DNA from: Anoplolepis gracilipes
Taxonomy: Eukaryota > Arthropoda > Insecta > Hymenoptera > Formicidae
Assembly (NCBI RefSeq): GCF_047496725.1
Contig: NC_132983.1
Location: 4,875,501 to 4,939,500, forward strand
Direction: 5' to 3'
DNA: 64,000 nt
How positions within the stretch are numbered: the first letter of the stretch is position 1; every line of letters starts with the position of its first letter. The notes beneath the pieces were generated by a model that saw nothing but the letters and a program-made list of their open reading frames with translations, was not told the origin of the DNA and searched no databases. Made by a program: the position numbers and the translations under genes. Below are positions 42,162 to 56,543 of this stretch, one piece after another.

Positions 42162-45100
42162 TCTTTATTATCTTCGATGTCATTTCGCAAATTGAACGCG
42201 CCTTTTCCGTAACAATTCGTCATCGTTGCCTTAATTTAATTTAACATTAAATTAACTCTTCGCTTAAATATCACGAGAAGAAACGATTCAGCAAACAAAA
42301 TTCTCATCTCTTTACGTGCTGAATTCGAATATTTTCGCCGATGACCATGAAACTAGAACATCACTGGCGAGATGACGTATACGATCAATCACACTCGATC
42401 TTTAATATTGAAGTCACGAAAAACCGATTGAGATATATAAGCGATTAAGAAAACATTTTATATATTACGGCAATCCTTTCTCCGACAAGTATTTTTATGT
42501 TTTCTGTTATTATTATTATTTGTAACACTGTAGCTAAATTTTTGTTATAGAACTTTATAGTCAGAAATTCTTTTTTATAATTATATTATTATATTCTTAA
42601 TAATAAATTGCGAAATCGCTTAATCTGACACAGATCAATGGCATCGTTTTTCACGTCGTGTCTACTTATGGGAATAATAAGAAAAGTAAAAAGGATTGCT
42701 CGCGAGAAACTACACTTATTAAATATTCTACTATCTCCCACGGGAGATGACGCTCCCTCCTTGTAATTTCTTTTTGCTTGGGTCTCGCAAGGAAAAAAGG
42801 GGAAAAGAAGGAGTTTGCGATGAGAAACGAAGGGACGATGTGGTATCGACCCTTATCTCAGCCACCCACTCGACAATCTTTTCCACTCGAAAAGTGTAAC
42901 GCGATCTCGTCATCGTGGGCAGTTCTGTTGACGATCACGAGGCAGAGGATGTCGAGGATCATTCTGAAGGGTTGACCCGTGTGTGTATCTTAATAGCCGC
43001 AGTGACTATCGATTTTGTTACTAAAATAATTTAGCCCAAATATAGCCTACAGTGTAAACTACCCGCGTCGTGAGGCCACGTTAACGTAAATGGCTATCGC
43101 ATTACTCCGATGTCGTTTACAAATAAAGATAAACAGTCTGTGCTCTGGTAAAGAAATTGCGAGAAGGATAATCGAACCATTATATCGAGTTAAAGAAATG
43201 AATTAATAAAAGAGTCTCTTTCTCTCTCGAATCGAAATAAAAATGCTATTGCCAATGATAGTAAAAACTGAATAAAATGAATTATTTATACTCAGCATTT
43301 TAACATATTTTCTGCAAAAACTATGATTGATATTTTTTAAAAGATATAATTTACACCTATTATTTTTTTAACAGAAAATCCAATATTTTTTTTTTCTTCT
43401 TTTTCTTTTAGGAACTTTTTGTGATTTTTCAACTTCACTATCCAATTTTTTTGCGAAGTTGACATTTATGAGTTTGTTTAGATGGTTTCTATGATTTTTC
43501 CGTCTTCTTTTTTAGTTTTTCATTATTTTCGCTAAAACGCTTCTCATTCATTTTATCCACCTGAATATTCTTTCTATTTACGTTTCCCTTTTTTACCTAG
43601 CGTATTATATTCTGAACTTTTGCCTAATTTCATTTCTCATTCTGTCATTTAGAATGACATTTGTAATCCACCTCGCGGTTCTTATTTCTGTTGCTCTTAA
43701 TATTTGTTTAGTTGTGGATGGTTCAGCTCTTTCTGCTGTTCTGAGTTAGACGTACACAATTTCGACGTACGGTTGTCTTATAAATTTATAATTTATTTAC
43801 TTTTTGTTGATATTAACTGCTTGCGAGATATAAAATAGTTCTGAGATATAAAATAATCCAATATCATATCTTTGAAAATATCCTCTCATAATTAATTTAT
43901 ACCCGAGACAGCCCTTTTGTAGACATTTAATTCTTATTGTTAGTGTAATTATCTAAAGAGAATAATTGTGAATTTTAGAATTAATAGCGTATCTCGGGAC
44001 TAACATCGAATGACTTGTTCTAGTTATGCCCTCAAGGAACAATTTATCTTCCGCAGTGCAGTGTTATGACGTTTATACATGCAGACGTATTCCAAGTTAA
44101 GGTGCACATCTTCCAAACTTGATCCCTTCGCGTAATAGAGCAGGATAAAAATAATTAGATATCTCGAGCAATTTCTCCGCAAATGTACAAACGTCTGTCG
44201 AGTCAGACGCATACAAAATTCAGGCGCATTTTTACCTCTTCTTTCAAACCGATTTCCGCGATAATAATCAGAAAAAAAAAATATAATAATCATAAAAGAG
44301 CTTTATTCCGTGACGAGATTGGATTATAAACGCGAACGGTTATACGAGATGCACAAAATGCAATGCCGAGGTTGATCACGTCGAGAACACACGTGTATGC
44401 GTGTCTGTTTGAGGTGGAAAAAGCGGCAAAAGGCTTTGTCGACGCTGTCGTGGTTGCGCGTCAGGAATTTCGCTGGATAACACGCGACGAAGGCACCCCC
44501 CGAAGGGTGCTCCTTCGCTGAAATCACGGGGGTTGAAAGGGAGGGGGACACAATGAGGTTAATAGGAAGGAGAGCCCCAAGCGAAAACCTTGTCCCGCCG
44601 CATTTCCATCTCGCGGGATTACCATCGATTCTCGTACAATCGGCAACTCGTTCGTAAGGAGATAAAAAAAAAAAAAAATTACGATGGAGAAACCAATTCA
44701 GTCGATTTCACTGGCAGAAGAAATGGTATTAGAGAACTTGCCGCGACAGCGAACGGCATATTGTAGCTTCTAATCAATCACTCGGTCTTGCGCTCTATTC
44801 ACTTGCTTCCAGAGAATATAAAGTTTTACAAAACTCATGATGTATTGTATGTTTTCACGCAATTAATTTCACGCATATGATTCGATTAGACGAGTGCTCT
44901 TGGTTTCACCCAACTGTATACAATATTTTGTTTTCCTTACTCTCAAACTCTACAAGAGTTTTCCCGAATATGCAGAATTTATGTACAAGTAATTTCTTAT
45001 CACAAACAAAAAATAATTAGTATATTTTTTTTTTGCAAACTTTAAACAATTTTTTATTTCTTGCGACATGACTTTTGTTGGTAAATTGTTTGTATTTTTC

Positions 45101-46236
45101 CTTCATCTAAACTTTTGATATTTAATATTAAATAGTTTGGCTTTAGAAAATTATTGGAATACATTTTACGGGTACTGACTAAAAAATCAAGTAAATATAT
45201 AAATTGTCATCAAACGGACAGAAAAAATTTAGCTTTAGTGAAAATAATAAAAAATCAATATACATGTAATTTTATTGATATTTAAAATATTATATTGTTT
45301 TTTCATTACGCGAGTCATATTTGAAAATTCTTGATTGCGTGATTATTATAAATTATCAAAACTGTCGTAAACTTCTCATAAAATTTAGAACAACTTAATA
45401 ATCAATTAATTTATTATGATCAAAATCTAATCACTTTTCTCTTATATTTCAATAATATTCTGCAATCAAAAACGTCATTGAAGATGCATCTCGTGGTTGA
45501 AAGGAAAAAAAGTTAACGTCATTAATTCTCTTTTTTCTCGCGTTTTATTTTCTCTCTCTTGCTTTCGCTTCCGCACTTCGCGATGTTTGCCTGCAATATT
45601 CATTTTAAGAAAAGCTTTTCGACTCCGACAACGGAGATGTCCCTGCGTTGTCTTGTACTTCCGCTGTTTTCATTTCCGTACCGAGGTTTACTTCTACGTT
45701 CCGCAAATAAATGGCAGCTGTACGATATCAGAAATTGTTGGGGTTCTTTTTTCGCATTTCCGGTCGATTAGACGCGGTCCATCGATGTGCGCGAGTTGGC
45801 GAGTAAAGTGATTTTACAAAGAGGCACTTAGGACTGATGCTCTCGACAAACGGATGCGAGATAAACTGCGTCAAATTTTATACCTTGTATTATAATCGAC
45901 GCGGAGAAACCGCGTGTTGTAGGTGTAAAATTTCTGTACAGATTATTTCGTTTTGACATATGAACGATCAGTTGTACTTATACATATAGATAGAAATTTA
46001 ATTTTGTTCTACAATTTTGCACATCGATAAATGTGTCAAATAAATATTATTAAGGCATTCACAATAAAATGGAAACATTATTATATTACTTTTGGTTTGA
46101 CATTTGGTGATAACGATTGTTCAATTTTTGTCCACGAGGCTTTTTCGTTATATTCATTGACTATATGTACATAACTTACATCAATAACGTACTGTTGCGC
46201 TACCGATACCGTACGTGTCAGCACAATTTTTTATTC

Positions 46237-46267
<31 letters not shown>

Positions 46268-49200
46268 GTGTCTGGCGTTTATGATTTATTTTTTTCGAAT
46301 GGAGAACACATCTAAGCGCATTCATATATCACTTAATAAAGTCTTGTTTGTAATCCAAACTAGAAAAATGGAAATTTTATTAGTATATTTTGAGGATTTT
46401 ATGAAAAAAACAAACAAAGAAAAATAATATATTTTTAGTATTTTTTTATAAAAATATGATAAATAAAACTCTATAAATAAAGTAATTGAAATAAATTTGC
46501 CTTACTTTTGCACAATACAACATTAACATTTTTACATCTGTTCTTGCACATTTGTACTATAAAATTCTAAGATTATTAATCGAAACTAAATACTTAATTG
46601 ATTTTGAAAATATGCGCATTATTATTATTATAATTTTAATAAAAATAATTTTTATTTTTAAATTATTGTTACGTAAAACTGATGTGATGAGATGAAATTT
46701 TTTATCGTTGAAAATCTTGCAAAGATACGTATCATTCATGCGAATCGTACGATACACTTGTAAGCGTACTTTTTATCCATGCCGCTTTTTGCTGGCGTAA
46801 TATTTCGCTTCCGGCGAATCCCTATCTCGATCGTTTGAGTCCTCCGACTGTCACGTATTGGTACTTTTTTTTTATTGTGATTCATAAAAACATTAATAAC
46901 AATTTCACACGTACACACCTTGCATATGAAGCTGCAGTTTATGACGCAATGCGGTTCTGCGCGATAATGTTCACCTTTTTAAAATAGAAATATACACGAT
47001 AAACGAAAAAATAGCAAATACGAATGTTTGTCATTAAAGTTTAGAAGATATATACGCCGTAATGATTGCGAAACTCTTGTTAGCATTTGAATTAATTCGA
47101 TCCTGAGACAATATATCAAAGAATATTTATTATATGGATGAAACTATAACGCGAAAAGAAACGAGCAAACCAACTGTTCGTTCGTTCAGTGTGTAATCAT
47201 TTTTACGGTATATAGGATATATGTATAATAGTAACAATCCCGTATATATATCGATCATATTACACGTGCGGATCAACGTTGAATTTTTTCTCCAATTTTT
47301 AAAAAGATAAAAAGACAAAGGATTATTTGGAATATATTCGACTAAAAGTTCGAAACAAACCGGAAAATACTATTTGTTTCAGCGATGCTCGCTCGCAGTA
47401 ATTAGTACTTAATTAACTCGAGAATAACATGAAGTATCTTAATTTTTATCTCTATTTTACGGGAGAATTTATTCGCTAAATCATGGAAATAAGTAATTAG
47501 ATCACAAATTGTCGATAATTAGTCTCTCTCTCTCTCTCTCTCTCTCTCTTGCAAATTAGATGCGATAAATAATATTTAAAGAAAGGAACAAAATTTTTGT
47601 TACAAAAATTATTTCTTCTCATGTCTTTATTAAATTGAATATTTTATGCATTCTCTTTATGTATATGCATGTTTCAAAATTCTAAATTAAAACATTTTCA
47701 ATGAATCTTTTTTTGATTCGCTTTAACAAACGCTATTTATTTAAACATTTAATCACCTTACTAAAAGAGCAAAGAGATATAGCTATTTATTTTTTATTCC
47801 ATATTTTGCACTTTATATATATATATGCAACACTGAAAGATTTAAAGTATTAAAACAATAAAGTTTATATTGATACGAGCAAAACCAATTACTCGGTGCA
47901 CTCGCATCGATAATTATCCCAATTTGTAATATCCGAATTTTCTGTACGAGTCCGCGATTTTATGTAATCGATAACCATTTAGCTAATCCGAACAAACGCG
48001 TACTTGCGACGTTTCTACGCTTGCAATGGATACTTTAACATTTTGCAAACAATTTTCGTCAACAGTTTGAACCTGAGAAGAATTCTCCAATTTATATTAG
48101 TTTTTCTATTTTCGAGTATTTATCAGCACACATACACGTACACATATACACAAACAAAACGAGAAGTGTTACTTGAAAATGTTTATACGTACAATCGAGT
48201 GCACATTGAATTTTGATGTTTTTAAATATTGCAATAACAAACTGTTTTTAAAAAGCAAAAAAATTTGGAAAGAGAAAATTTGCTACTAAATAAAATGGAA
48301 TAAGAAATAAAAAAAAAAGCGCAATAGAATCTTTCAAAATATAAAGGCAGATCTTACATCCGCGAACAATAAAATAAATAAATAATAATATATGTTGTTA
48401 GGTGCGCAATAATATCTCGAATTCGCGTTCTTATCGCCCATCTGTCACGTGAAAAAAGCACATTACGTCGTGTTACATCGCGCATCGTTAGGTATAATAC
48501 GAGTTTGGTGTTGCGTATGTTTTTTCTCGAGCGTCGAAAACCCACCTAGAATGTCCCTTGGTAGACACAGACAGGTGGATTCTGGATCCTCGTAAATAAC
48601 GGCTTTGTCTTCTCTCGTTCCCCGTAGCCGGGAAAAAGTAGTCGACGGATATTTTATTCAATGGGCTGTCTCCTCGTACAAGATTTTCATATTAATGACA
48701 AAGCACCGAATTACGTCGATAACAAGACTTCCTCAAATGATTTATGAACACGTCTGGATATGCTTTATTCGAGGAGAAAGAATCATAAATGGCAAATCGA
48801 TGTGAAACTGACGTCTGATTTCATAAAAAAAAAAATAAAAATTAATAACATATATAATTTATATTTATATTTTGTACTGTCTTTTATTTCGTTCGTACCT
48901 CAGAAAAATCGAATCTACAGCGTTTTTTAATTTCTGATATATCGTTAAAATAGTAAATCGATCATTTTTAAGAGATCGTGAAACGAGTTTGATAGAGACT
49001 CGTATGATAGCTTGTATAATCCGTAGATAATTTGCATCAACAATATATGCAACCTACATTTTGAAACGTTTGTTAAAGTGATATTTGCATATTTATTCAT
49101 ATTTTGTTTCGTATATATTTGTACAAAGGGATGAGTAAAATAATATAAAATAAACTAATATTTCATTAATATGTAAAAGAAATTTTGAGAAAAAAGTATG

Positions 49201-52200
49201 TAAAAAAAAATTATTAATACTTTTTTAAATGAATATGACGCCTGGAATAATCATTAAATGGCTTACACAGTATATAAACCGATTAATGTAGAGAGTCAGG
49301 TAGCATCTTTCATTTTATCCAGGTTAAACGAAAAACGCGCAAAAGTTGTAGCTTGAAGGATTAAACGACGCGTAGTACACATGCAAAATATTATTTTTAT
49401 CTTTTTACACAATTTATCTTTAGCATCATATAAAATGTTAACATGATTTATATTCTAACTTAAAAAATAATTAAAATAATCTAATAAAATATGTTTTGTA
49501 TAATAAACGTAAATTATGCAAGCAATAATAAAGCTTACTGCATTATTAATTTAATTTTTATACTTACTTATTGTGCAACGTCATAGATTTTATAAGTAAA
49601 ATCTTTGCAATCTTTTATAATATTTATGTTAACTATTTTAATAAATGAGTTTTCTGCGTTTTATAATTTATATTTTATATTGACAGATCTCTTTAGACTT
49701 GCAGCACACCTGTTTCTTGCGACGAAAGTAAGTTTAACAATCAAAGAAAGAGAGAGAAAGAGAAAGTAAATAATGTAACCGTAAGCGCGATCGTGTTTTA
49801 TTATTGTCATTGATTTAAAATTTTTACGGTTTGTTGGTTGACTCCTGTGACTTGAGTGGTGTGAGAATTTCACGATTCCTCATTAAATTGCCGTAATAAG
49901 AGTTGGTTTACGAGCATTCTGAATCTTTAATAAAAAGCTGTAGCGTTATATTACTGTGTAGCTTTGTATCTCTGTGTAGTTGTTATGTTATTTTAACCCT
50001 CATTTATATACATATATATGTGTGGGTTTTTCTCATTTCCTTTCATTTTACAGTTCTTTTGCAAATTTCAAATTCCAATAACGTTCAAGTTTATTTTTCA
50101 AGAAAAAAATAACATGAAAATTATTCAAGATTTATAAAACAGTTTTATTATAATTTTTTTGCAACGTAAAAAATTTAAGCTGCAAAAATACGACGTAACT
50201 TTTTCCTGATTAATATTCAAAGATACTGTAATAGTAAGATAACAGAAAATTGTGAAATCACGGTATTTCTTTCAGTGGGTGGATAATCTTAAATTAATTT
50301 TTAATAGCTTGACAACTCTTTTCCCCTCTATGTCTAGCTAATTCGATTCTCTCCGCAATAATATCCGAATATCTCTCTTGCAAAGATGATTCGTATTCGA
50401 TGCACTTTGTTAATTAACCGCACCCACGTTGCAAAAACACATGATTCTTTTTTACGCGCGTTACTTTGAATCGTTTTACAAAACGTTCTATAATAACTGA
50501 AACGTTATCTTTCATTGTGAGATTTATCTAAAAGCATAAGGCCTTTTATGATATCAGAACCGTCGTATATACTACGTACCCAGCGGCGTCAAAAATAATT
50601 ACGGTCTATTTTGTAAAGCGTTATGTGTGTTCGGCCGATGAAATCGGCGTGACATTATTTTCTCGAATGTGCAGTTAAATAAATTATTAATATGCAGATG
50701 GTAACATAATGCGTGCATCGCGGATTTTAATTAGGTTTACGTTTAAACGAAATTGTGCGAGTAAAGAATCTATTACATAACTCTTTCGTTTAAATCAACA
50801 GCTTCCACTAATCCGTTTAAACGGTGTTTTTAATTCGGTATTATTTGTATCTTGAATCTATTATATCTATAATAAAATTGTATTTTTTAAATAATTATGT
50901 TTTGGTACTTTTAAAAGATATTGTGAAAAATTTATCTAAAATATTTATTTTTCTTTATTAATTTTTCTTTTAATAATACAAAAATTTTGAAGGTGAAAAA
51001 CGCGATAATTAATTTAAATTTTCAGGATTACAATTATTGGTACCAGGTACTAATATCTTATAATATGTGACTTTTTTTTATTAATATTAGATTATTATTT
51101 TAGTAAGTAATAGATTTATTTGATTTATTTTATTCACTACAATGTCTTTAAAAAATAAATGGTCTCTTCGATGACGATAGAAATCGCAATTTTCTCGATA
51201 TTTTTTAATTACATTCTTAATTATGTAGGATTCTTTATTTTATAATATAAAACCATGTAATATAAAACTAGAGAGCGAGAAGAGGGAAAAAAGAAACCAA
51301 GCAGCTTGATGGATGGAAACTTCTACCCAGACAGAGATCCAATAAGAATAAACCTTTTCCGCAAGATTTTGTAATAAATAGGGTTGACATTTCGCAACTC
51401 AGTTCTTTTAGCTTTTTGTTGATTTACTTTTCTATCTCTTATGAGACTGAGTAGTGGATGTTCTCAGTGATCGCGATGAGAAGGCTAATGAGACTTGTAA
51501 TGAATACAATTGCGTAAAAATAGGCAAATGCCATTTCGATGATTAATTTATTTGTTTAGGCATGCGCGTTTGATTAATTGTAATTATCGTTAAACAGCTT
51601 CTCCAAAGTTTGCTAACGTTGTTCTTTCTTAGAAAGTTACTTATCACAAACATTTTAATACAGGTTTGTCGTTTTACTTTTTTATATATGTAAGTCTTAA
51701 TTAAAAGTTTTGCAACCGATTCAGAGGAATGATTTTTAGCGATAGATAGTTCGACGTTATTAATATTGATGGTGATAATTTGTTTTTTTATTTGTTTATT
51801 TATTTTCTTTCTTTTTCTTCATATTAAACTTGCAAATACTTATGCGTTGAATTCGACGATAGAAATGCGATTCAATACCATACCAAAACGTGCTCTGACA
51901 AATATCAGAACAGACCGAGATCCGTTATAATTAGATTTCCAATTCAGTTGGAAAGCCAGCTATTTGCGAAGCACACACCTCGTTTTGGGTATTTGTGTCC
52001 ACTTTGTGCGCCGTTAATAAATGGATACATGTACGTTTGCCGGATATTATGTCACGCACTTCGTGCAATCTATCCTGTTTCTGTGATGTGTATTTATTAC
52101 AGTGGCAATTTAGCTAATAATTATTTTGTTATTCTGTTACGCTGTCATTTGTCGCGTCGATAATTAAAATGTATGGCGATTTAAGAAATATTTTATGTAT

Positions 52201-55200
52201 TTGTTTCACTTGACAAGAAGTTTATCATTATCTATATCACACAGAACATTTTAGATACTAAAGTAAACTGAAAATTATAATGCGAATAAATTAAATAAGA
52301 TAAAAGATGAAAAAAATAAAACTAGAGAAATAATTGCCTCTAACGATTTTTTAATTTTGTTTTTAATTAAATTTTTTAATTATATTTAATTATAAAATAA
52401 AAAATATGTATGTGACATGTGTGAAACACGTGGAATATAAAAAATGATTTTTCTAAATAATTCTTAATTTTTCTGAACAATTTTTAATCTGAAAAACATT
52501 TTAAGGAGTTGTTCAAGCTAACACTTGTTTATATTCAAAATAATACGTAGTAATATTTCGCTACAATTCTGCAATAAGTAATATCTTGATGACAAATACA
52601 AATCGAGATCTGCGTGGCAATATGCCGGAATTATATAGAAACGTACAATTTATTGTACAGTTCTGCGTAACATTGATTAATTAATATCATCGAGTAACCT
52701 ACTTTTGCTAATTGCTGTACGATATAGTGATAGTAGTATATGTACAAACTCGATCGCTAATTAACGCGGATCTGCGGCTTATAATTGTCACATTGATAGC
52801 AACGAAGCGAGAAATACTTTCTGACGTTGAATCATCAGAAGTAATCAAGCGCATCTATTAATCAATTATATCAAATATCTTTGTACTTTAGAAGATTAAT
52901 TCCCAAGTATAGTGAACTATACTTCTTCCAAGATTATTGCGATACAGAACATGAATCTTTGAGAATTCATTAAAAATTTCAATCTAGAGTGCTAAATCGA
53001 ATATCAGATTGCATAAGAGTCGTCAAATCCGGAATTAATCATGCAAGATCCAATATTCATTATGATCAATGAAAACGACTATCTCTCAAACTTTATTACA
53101 CATCGAGAAAAAGCATTGATGATTCTCCGGATTAAAAGCTTTTTTGAGAACGGACGGTTTATCTTCATTATTCAAATCTCGTATAATTAGATAATCGAGT
53201 TCTAATAATCGAGAAAATTGAAAAGCGACATTACGTTCTATCTTACGTTCACACATAAATACAGATATAATAAAGAAATGCTACTACAAGGCTACTACAA
53301 AGAGTGGCGAAACTCACGTGTGCTATCATGGATGGATAATCTGGGTAAAGCAGAAAGGCTCCGATGAGATGGGCGGCGGAGAAGACGATCCCGGCGATGC
53401 AGGCGTGTCTGAGTCTGATGGGCAGAAGAGCGTAGGCCATGTAAATGAAGAAGCAGACCGCCAAAGTGGCGGCGAGGGGTCCACCGGCTCGAAGATCCTC
53501 CGGCCTAGAGAAGGATGACGAGTCATCGGCATTGTCGCGGCTTGCCTCGTGCAGACGCGCCAGATGAATACTCAGGGTCACCTGCAGGGCCAGCAGAGTG
53601 ACCAGCACTGCGCCGCTGACGCCCGCAAGCCATATCTCGTTCATGCCCGGTCTGGAGATGGCGGCCACCAAAACTAGAGGAGGGAAATTTCTTACTGCTT
53701 TGGAATATGTCAAGCTTTTACGCTTAAAGGTGTTTGAGGTGTTTGTTCAGTATCGAAACGCTGCTTGAACGAATTAATGCGAAATGAATGAGTGAAATTT
53801 GAATAGTAGATCCTTTAGCCAGTTTAAGATTGACCTTTTTTCAATTAAAATGTCCAGGAAATTTATTTTTGTTTTTTACGTTATATGACTTTGTAAATAA
53901 GCTTTCAAACAGCAGATAGAGACTTGATTAAAGTTTCTGGTGCAATATTGCTTGGTCAAAGTTCATCTTGGGAAGGAGAGACAAAAGAATGAGCTTTACG
54001 ATACGATAAGCGAGCCCTGTCGTACTTTCTGATGCTTCCGGCAGAAAATAGCACTTGTTGGCAATATTCTCGTGCATTATTTATGTCGGAGTAACATGAA
54101 AACATAATATCATCGCTCACAGAAGAGACAACGAAAGACATTCTTTTGCGTGTCAGATAAAATTCATGTCCTTTAGTGCTTGTGATATTTAACAATGCTG
54201 TGTGCATTTAGCGCAATTTTTTAATAATATGTAAACTGCATGTTTTACGAGAATTTTAATTTTCATGTAAAGATGAATTTCACGCATTACATAAATGTGA
54301 TGTAGTAAATATTCCGTTTATTTATGTACAAATACTGCGAGCAATTTCAATTTCAATTTGATATTTCGTTGATAAATATATATCAAAAGTTTACGAAAAC
54401 TTCGTTATCAATTCTTTTATATTAAATTTTAGATGTATACGTACGCGTAACAAAATGTCAATATAGTTTAATTATGAAAAATAGATTCGAAAATAATTTT
54501 TTATGTACAATTCTGATACCTTTTTGTAAAATCTTTTTTAAAAAGCGTAGGATTTACAAGTAAATTTTAAAATTTTAAATTTAAATTCTATCCAAAACTT
54601 TTAAATATTAGCAAAGTTTTATTATCAAAGCACCCTGGATTTTCAAAGCGAATGCAAATTGATTCTGATATTTAAAATGAATTATAAATTTTCTTACCCA
54701 CATAAACTGCGATACAAGTCACTAGGGTAACAGCAAGGGAGAAATTTTCAGGTCTCTGTAAAAGTGTTACGAGCGGCTTATCGGTCAGCATCAATTTCGC
54801 GACAAGTAGTAGGCCCAATGCGAGCGCCAAACCGACTAGTAGAATGAGCACATGTGTCATATTACTTTGATTCATACGTAGGAAGTAGCGCTGATACAGC
54901 ATTTCAACCTGAAACATGACCACAGATTTGCCACATGTTTTATTAATTGAAAACTCTGATATTACGTTTTATAATATGGATGAAACGAATACTGAAGATT
55001 TCATCAAAAATAGGATTTTAGAAACATACATATGTATATATAATATACAAGATATGAATTTTAATCGCGTATCAAATATTATTAATATTAAAATCTAAAA
55101 AAACTTGTTAACGGTGTTCTAAAATAAAAGTTAGAAAAAAGGCAAATAAAAGCCAGGGCGGCAGATGGGGCGCATATTTTTCATTATAACTCACAGGTTT

Positions 55201-56495
55201 TTTAATCACATATATAAATGACGAACGTTTAAATTAAAACTGCGTTTAATTTTCCTTTCAATCTCCCGAGACTCTCTTTCTTTATGAAGCAAACGTTGAA
55301 ATTACAGAGCACCGACAAATACAGTGCGAGACAACTTAAACAAAATTTATTCCAATCCGCTTTTTCTCTAACAACTCGATGTGCCTCCCCTGGCGATCAA
55401 ATTAATCCACCCAATATTTTTCATCCCGTCGCGATTGTTCCCGGCTTGCAATCGCCGCAATGAAATCACAGAATGCGTCCCACGAATCGCGATAAGATTG
55501 CATCTAGACGGAAGTCAACGCTCGATTACTCGCAAGTCGCCACGGATACGGTCTGAGCGCGATAAAGCAGAAAAAGAGAGACGATGGAATGACGAGATTG
55601 AGGGAAGAAAAGAGATATAGCTTTTTATCGTTCTGGAGGGATAGACCCTCGTATTGTTTGATCCCAATATAGTTTGGCTTTTGACTCGCAATTTGCCCTA
55701 CATTTTACAATAGCCTTCCTTATATCGTCATTAATAAACCTCTCTTAGCGGCTTCCAGGCTTTCTTTTTTCAACCATGAGAAAATCGAACTACACAATTT
55801 GAGCTAGTCTGCGCAAACGAGAGTTAAACGAGATGCATCGTTTATGTCTGTTTATGATTTACGTAAAATTTTCAAATTTTTATGAAACATTTTTTTTCTC
55901 TTTAAATGGAATCACAATAGACTATACATTACATTCGTACATGAAAGCATTTTTGAAAGTATGCAGCTCAACAATGTTTACCTCTCTCTTTCTTTCTGCT
56001 ATTCTTAAATTATATTTTATTTTAATTTATGATAATAGATATTAAAGTTTGATAATGGAAATCATTATGTAATAACACCAAGGTTGAATTTATTTAAAAA
56101 TCTATGACAAGGCAGAGAAGCAGAGTATCTTCGTGATTTATGAGTATATTATAATGTGTAAATAAAGTAGATTCATGATGAGCTGAAACGCCATTTATTC
56201 TAAAAATATATAAAATAGTTTTTGTTTTTGTCACAATATTAACAATTGTGTGTATTTTTTTTTAGAACCAGCTACAGTATTTACAATTCGCTCGTAATGC
56301 GTTTTATAATGAGTTTTTGTCCGTCTTTACTGTAGTAGAAATTTTGCAGAAAGTATACGCTTAAATACATAGCTTTGATGAAAAGAAAAATGTCCATTTA
56401 GACAAGATTTTATGATATTATATTTATGATATTCGCGATATGCTCTCCATAAAATACGCATTTTATGATATTTATGTATATAAATGCAATATTTT

Positions 56496-56543
<48 letters not shown>

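Larger units (their letters stand above)
28260..53317 (-). other. Intron 3 of the adenylyl cyclase gene (25 kb)
   Basis: This giant intron separates helices 5 and 6. It is AT-rich with microsatellites and no supported nested gene. GC-richer, CpG-containing islands stand out at about 29600-29830, 30240-30710, 31380-32200, 33230-33480, 36110-36610, 39140-40130, 41640-42000, 42640-43180, 43980-44830, 45500-45900 and 48350-48790. They could be conserved regulatory elements or old transposon remnants. None gives a protein with recognisable domains. The longest open frame (31771-32214, plus, 147 codons) has no early ATG and no recognisable product. Confidence 0.75.

Noticed and set aside
53318..53532. 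Open frames on the plus strand and in another minus frame over exon 3
   Set aside because: They are shadows of the GC-richer coding exon.
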